The notes under the pieces are model-generated. The model ran no database searches. It had not been told where the DNA came from and saw only the letters and a list, made by a program, of their open reading frames with translations. From Halomonas denitrificans (GTDB lineage: Bacteria; Pseudomonadota; Gammaproteobacteria; Xanthomonadales; Wenzhouxiangellaceae), in contig JAHVKF010000002.1 of assembly GCA_019800895.1 (NCBI GenBank), positions 682,001-746,000 of the forward strand: DNA of 64,000 bases, read 5' to 3'. Made by a program: the position numbers and the translations under genes. Below, piece by piece: positions 62,505 to 64,000 of this stretch (position 1 is the stretch's first letter; every line of letters starts with the position of its first letter).

Positions 62505-63625
62505 GCGCCCCGGCCTTCCTGGGCCTCATTTCCGGAACCAGCATGGACGGCATCGATGCCGTCGCGGTGCGCTTCGATGGGCGGTCGACGGACCTGCGGG
62601 CCGAACTGCTGGCGGGCCGTACGCTGGCCTATCCCGAAGGCCTGCGTGCGGATCTCGACGCGCTGCGAGCCGACCCCGATGCCTTTCCGGCGGCACGTCT
62701 GGCCGCGCTGGACGCGGCGGTGGGCGATGCGTTCGCGAACGCGGCCGAAGCGCTGGTCGCCGAGAGCGGCCTGGCCCGTTCCGCAATCCGTGCGATCGGC
62801 AGTCATGGACAGACCGTGTTGCACCGGCCCGATGCAGATCGTCCGCACACGGTCCAGGTCGGCGACCCGTCGCGGATCGCGGCGGCGCTCGGGGTCGATG
62901 TGATCGCCGACCTGCGACGCGCCGATGTGGCCGCGGGCGGCCAGGGCGCGCCGCTCGCGCCGCTCCTCCATCGCGCACTGCTGCACCGCCCCGGTGAACG
63001 GCGCGCGGTGGTGAACCTCGGTGGGATCGCCAACGTCACCCGGCTCGACGCCGACGGTGCAGTCTCGGGCTTCGACACCGGCCCGGCCAGTTGTTTTCTC
63101 GATGACTGGTACCGTGCTCACCACCCTTGCGGCGCCCGCTTCGACGAGGGCGGCGCGTGGGCTTCCGGCGGGAGGGTCGACGAGGCGCTGCTGGCGCGCC
63201 TCCTCGACGACCCGTATTTCCACCGCACGCCGCCGAAGAGCACCGGTATCGAATACTTCAGCCCGGCGTGGCTCCGTGCTCGGCTGCCCGCGGATGCCGA
63301 ACGCCGCCCGGCCGACATCCAGGCGACGCTGGCCGAGTTCTCGGCCGCCAGCCTGGCCGCCGCACTGGCCGAGATCGCGCCCGAGCGCATCCTGGTCTGC
63401 GGCGGCGGCGTGCACAACCCGGACCTCATCGGTCGCGTGCGCCAGCGGCTGGCGTCGGACGTGGAGCTGGAGTCGACCACGCGCCACGGCCTGAACGCGG
63501 ATTTCGTCGAGGCCACGCTGGTGGCCTGGCTGGCGCGCGAATTCGTCGAGGGCCGGCCGGTCGATACGCCGCCGATCACCGGCGCCGGACGGCCGGTTCG
63601 CCTCGGCGCGCTGTATCCCGGGTAA
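62501..63625 (+). CDS. anmK: anhydro-N-acetylmuramic acid kinase
   Basis: A 374-aa cytoplasmic kinase that opens and phosphorylates anhydro-MurNAc from peptidoglycan turnover. The opening FLGLISGTSMDGIDAV is diagnostic. SHGQTVLHRP, VQVGDPSRIAA, DLRRADVAAGGQGAPL, the NLGGIANVT phosphate block, GFDTGPAS and late ILVCGGGVHNP follow. GTG 62501, overlapping the M23 stop, gives a normal length; GTG 62480 would add seven residues. Confidence 0.95.
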   Translation: MSAPAFLGLISGTSMDGIDAVAVRFDGRSTDLRAELLAGRTLAYPEGLRADLDALRADPDAFPAARLAALDAAVGDAFANAAEALVAESGLARSAIRAIGSHGQTVLHRPDADRPHTVQVGDPSRIAAALGVDVIADLRRADVAAGGQGAPLAPLLHRALLHRPGERRAVVNLGGIANVTRLDADGAVSGFDTGPASCFLDDWYRAHHPCGARFDEGGAWASGGRVDEALLARLLDDPYFHRTPPKSTGIEYFSPAWLRARLPADAERRPADIQATLAEFSAASLAAALAEIAPERILVCGGGVHNPDLIGRVRQRLASDVELESTTRHGLNADFVEATLVAWLAREFVEGRPVDTPPITGAGRPVRLGALYPG

Positions 63626-63667
63626 GCCGCGCGGGCTTCGCCGCGAATCGCCCGCCGGGCCTCGACG

Positions 63668-64000
63668 TCAGTCCAGTGGGTCGTCGTCGACCAGGCTGCG
63701 GTCCCCCTCGAACGCCCGCCAGTGCTCTGCGAAGGTTCGGCCCGTCGACGGGTGTGCGAGATCCGGCGCCAGGTCGGCCAGCGGCTTCAGGACGTGGGCG
63801 TACTTCAGGATTTCTCCGCGCGGCAGGACCAGATCGCCGAACCGGCCCGTCCGCTGGCCGTAGAGCAGGACGTCGATGTCGAGGGTCCGGTCGGCGAATT
63901 TCGGCAGGTCGCGGCGGCGGCCGTGGCGGTCTTCCAGGTCGGTCAACCAGGCTTTCAGCGCGGCGGGCTCGAGGTCGGTGCTCAGGCGGCAGCAGGCGTT
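63668..64000 (-). CDS. folK: 2-amino-4-hydroxy-6-hydroxymethyldihydropteridine pyrophosphokinase, C-terminal part
   Basis: The frame is open from the window edge for 110 codons before the stop, so the N-terminus is missing. The FolK signature RTLDIDVLLYG is visible, preceded by LEDRHGRRRDLPKF, and followed by LVLPRGEILKYAHVLKPLADLAPDL. This is the pyrophosphate-transfer step in folate synthesis. The C-terminal tail is acidic (DDDPLD). It is convergent with anmK. Confidence 0.92.
   Translation of the reverse strand, partial: NACCRLSTDLEPAALKAWLTDLEDRHGRRRDLPKFADRTLDIDVLLYGQRTGRFGDLVLPRGEILKYAHVLKPLADLAPDLAHPSTGRTFAEHWRAFEGDRSLVDDDPLD

Overview
The window looks like the chromosome of a high-GC gammaproteobacterium close to Xanthomonadales/Wenzhouxiangellaceae. 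Supporting points are the operon order yerC-hisGDCBHAF-IE, an FkbO/Hyg5 (XanB2-like) chorismatase, the proteobacterial/plant-type glutamate-cysteine ligase, a large PlsB, and secreted proteins ending in a short F-x-D-x-F-E tail. Placement below family level is inference. I saw no rRNA, tRNA, CRISPR array or phage module.

Layout. 1-5.4 kb: a minus-strand three-gene operon (class I glutamine amidotransferase, secreted M14 carboxypeptidase, choice-of-anchor B protein) joined by ATGA overlaps, then an alcohol dehydrogenase and gshA. 5.4-13.5 kb: a peptide ABC transporter operon with two tandem binding proteins and OppBCDF, interrupted by an inverted-repeat element carrying a GxxExxY gene. 13.6-23 kb: secreted proteins (unknown, dienelactone hydrolase-like, Vgb-like propeller, tricorn protease, a 14-repeat FG-GAP protein) and a decayed copy of the tricorn 3' end. 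23.1-24.4 kb: a Phd/VapC-type toxin-antitoxin pair coupled to a yjjX-like NTPase. 24.5-38.3 kb: DUF4442 protein, SDR, BAAT-type hydrolase, VPS10/BNR protein, hflKC, DUF418 protein, M20 peptidase, chorismatase, degenerate EAL protein, PAP2 phosphatase. 38.3-47.2 kb: the histidine operon on the minus strand. It is tightly overlapping except where a repeat cluster separates hisB from hisH and a radical SAM gene sits between hisF and hisIE. 47.5-64 kb: membrane pyrophosphatase, TetR regulator, plsB, pyrF, an alpha/beta hydrolase, an unknown protein, uvrD, purD, tyrS, an M23 peptidase, anmK and partial folK.

Two themes run through the region. One is protein and peptide use: secreted M14, tricorn, an M20 peptidase and two peptide-binding proteins with an Opp transporter fit a proteolytic heterotroph. 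The other is a family of intergenic elements built from short purine-rich tandem repeats (ACGCAGATG and GCGCAAAGG types). They are arranged as inward-facing inverted pairs at 8.7-9.4, 42.1-42.4, 49.6-49.9 and 57.7-58.1 kb, and one carries a GxxExxY (PD-(D/E)XK-like) gene. This family is the strongest candidate here for a poorly described mobile or structural system.
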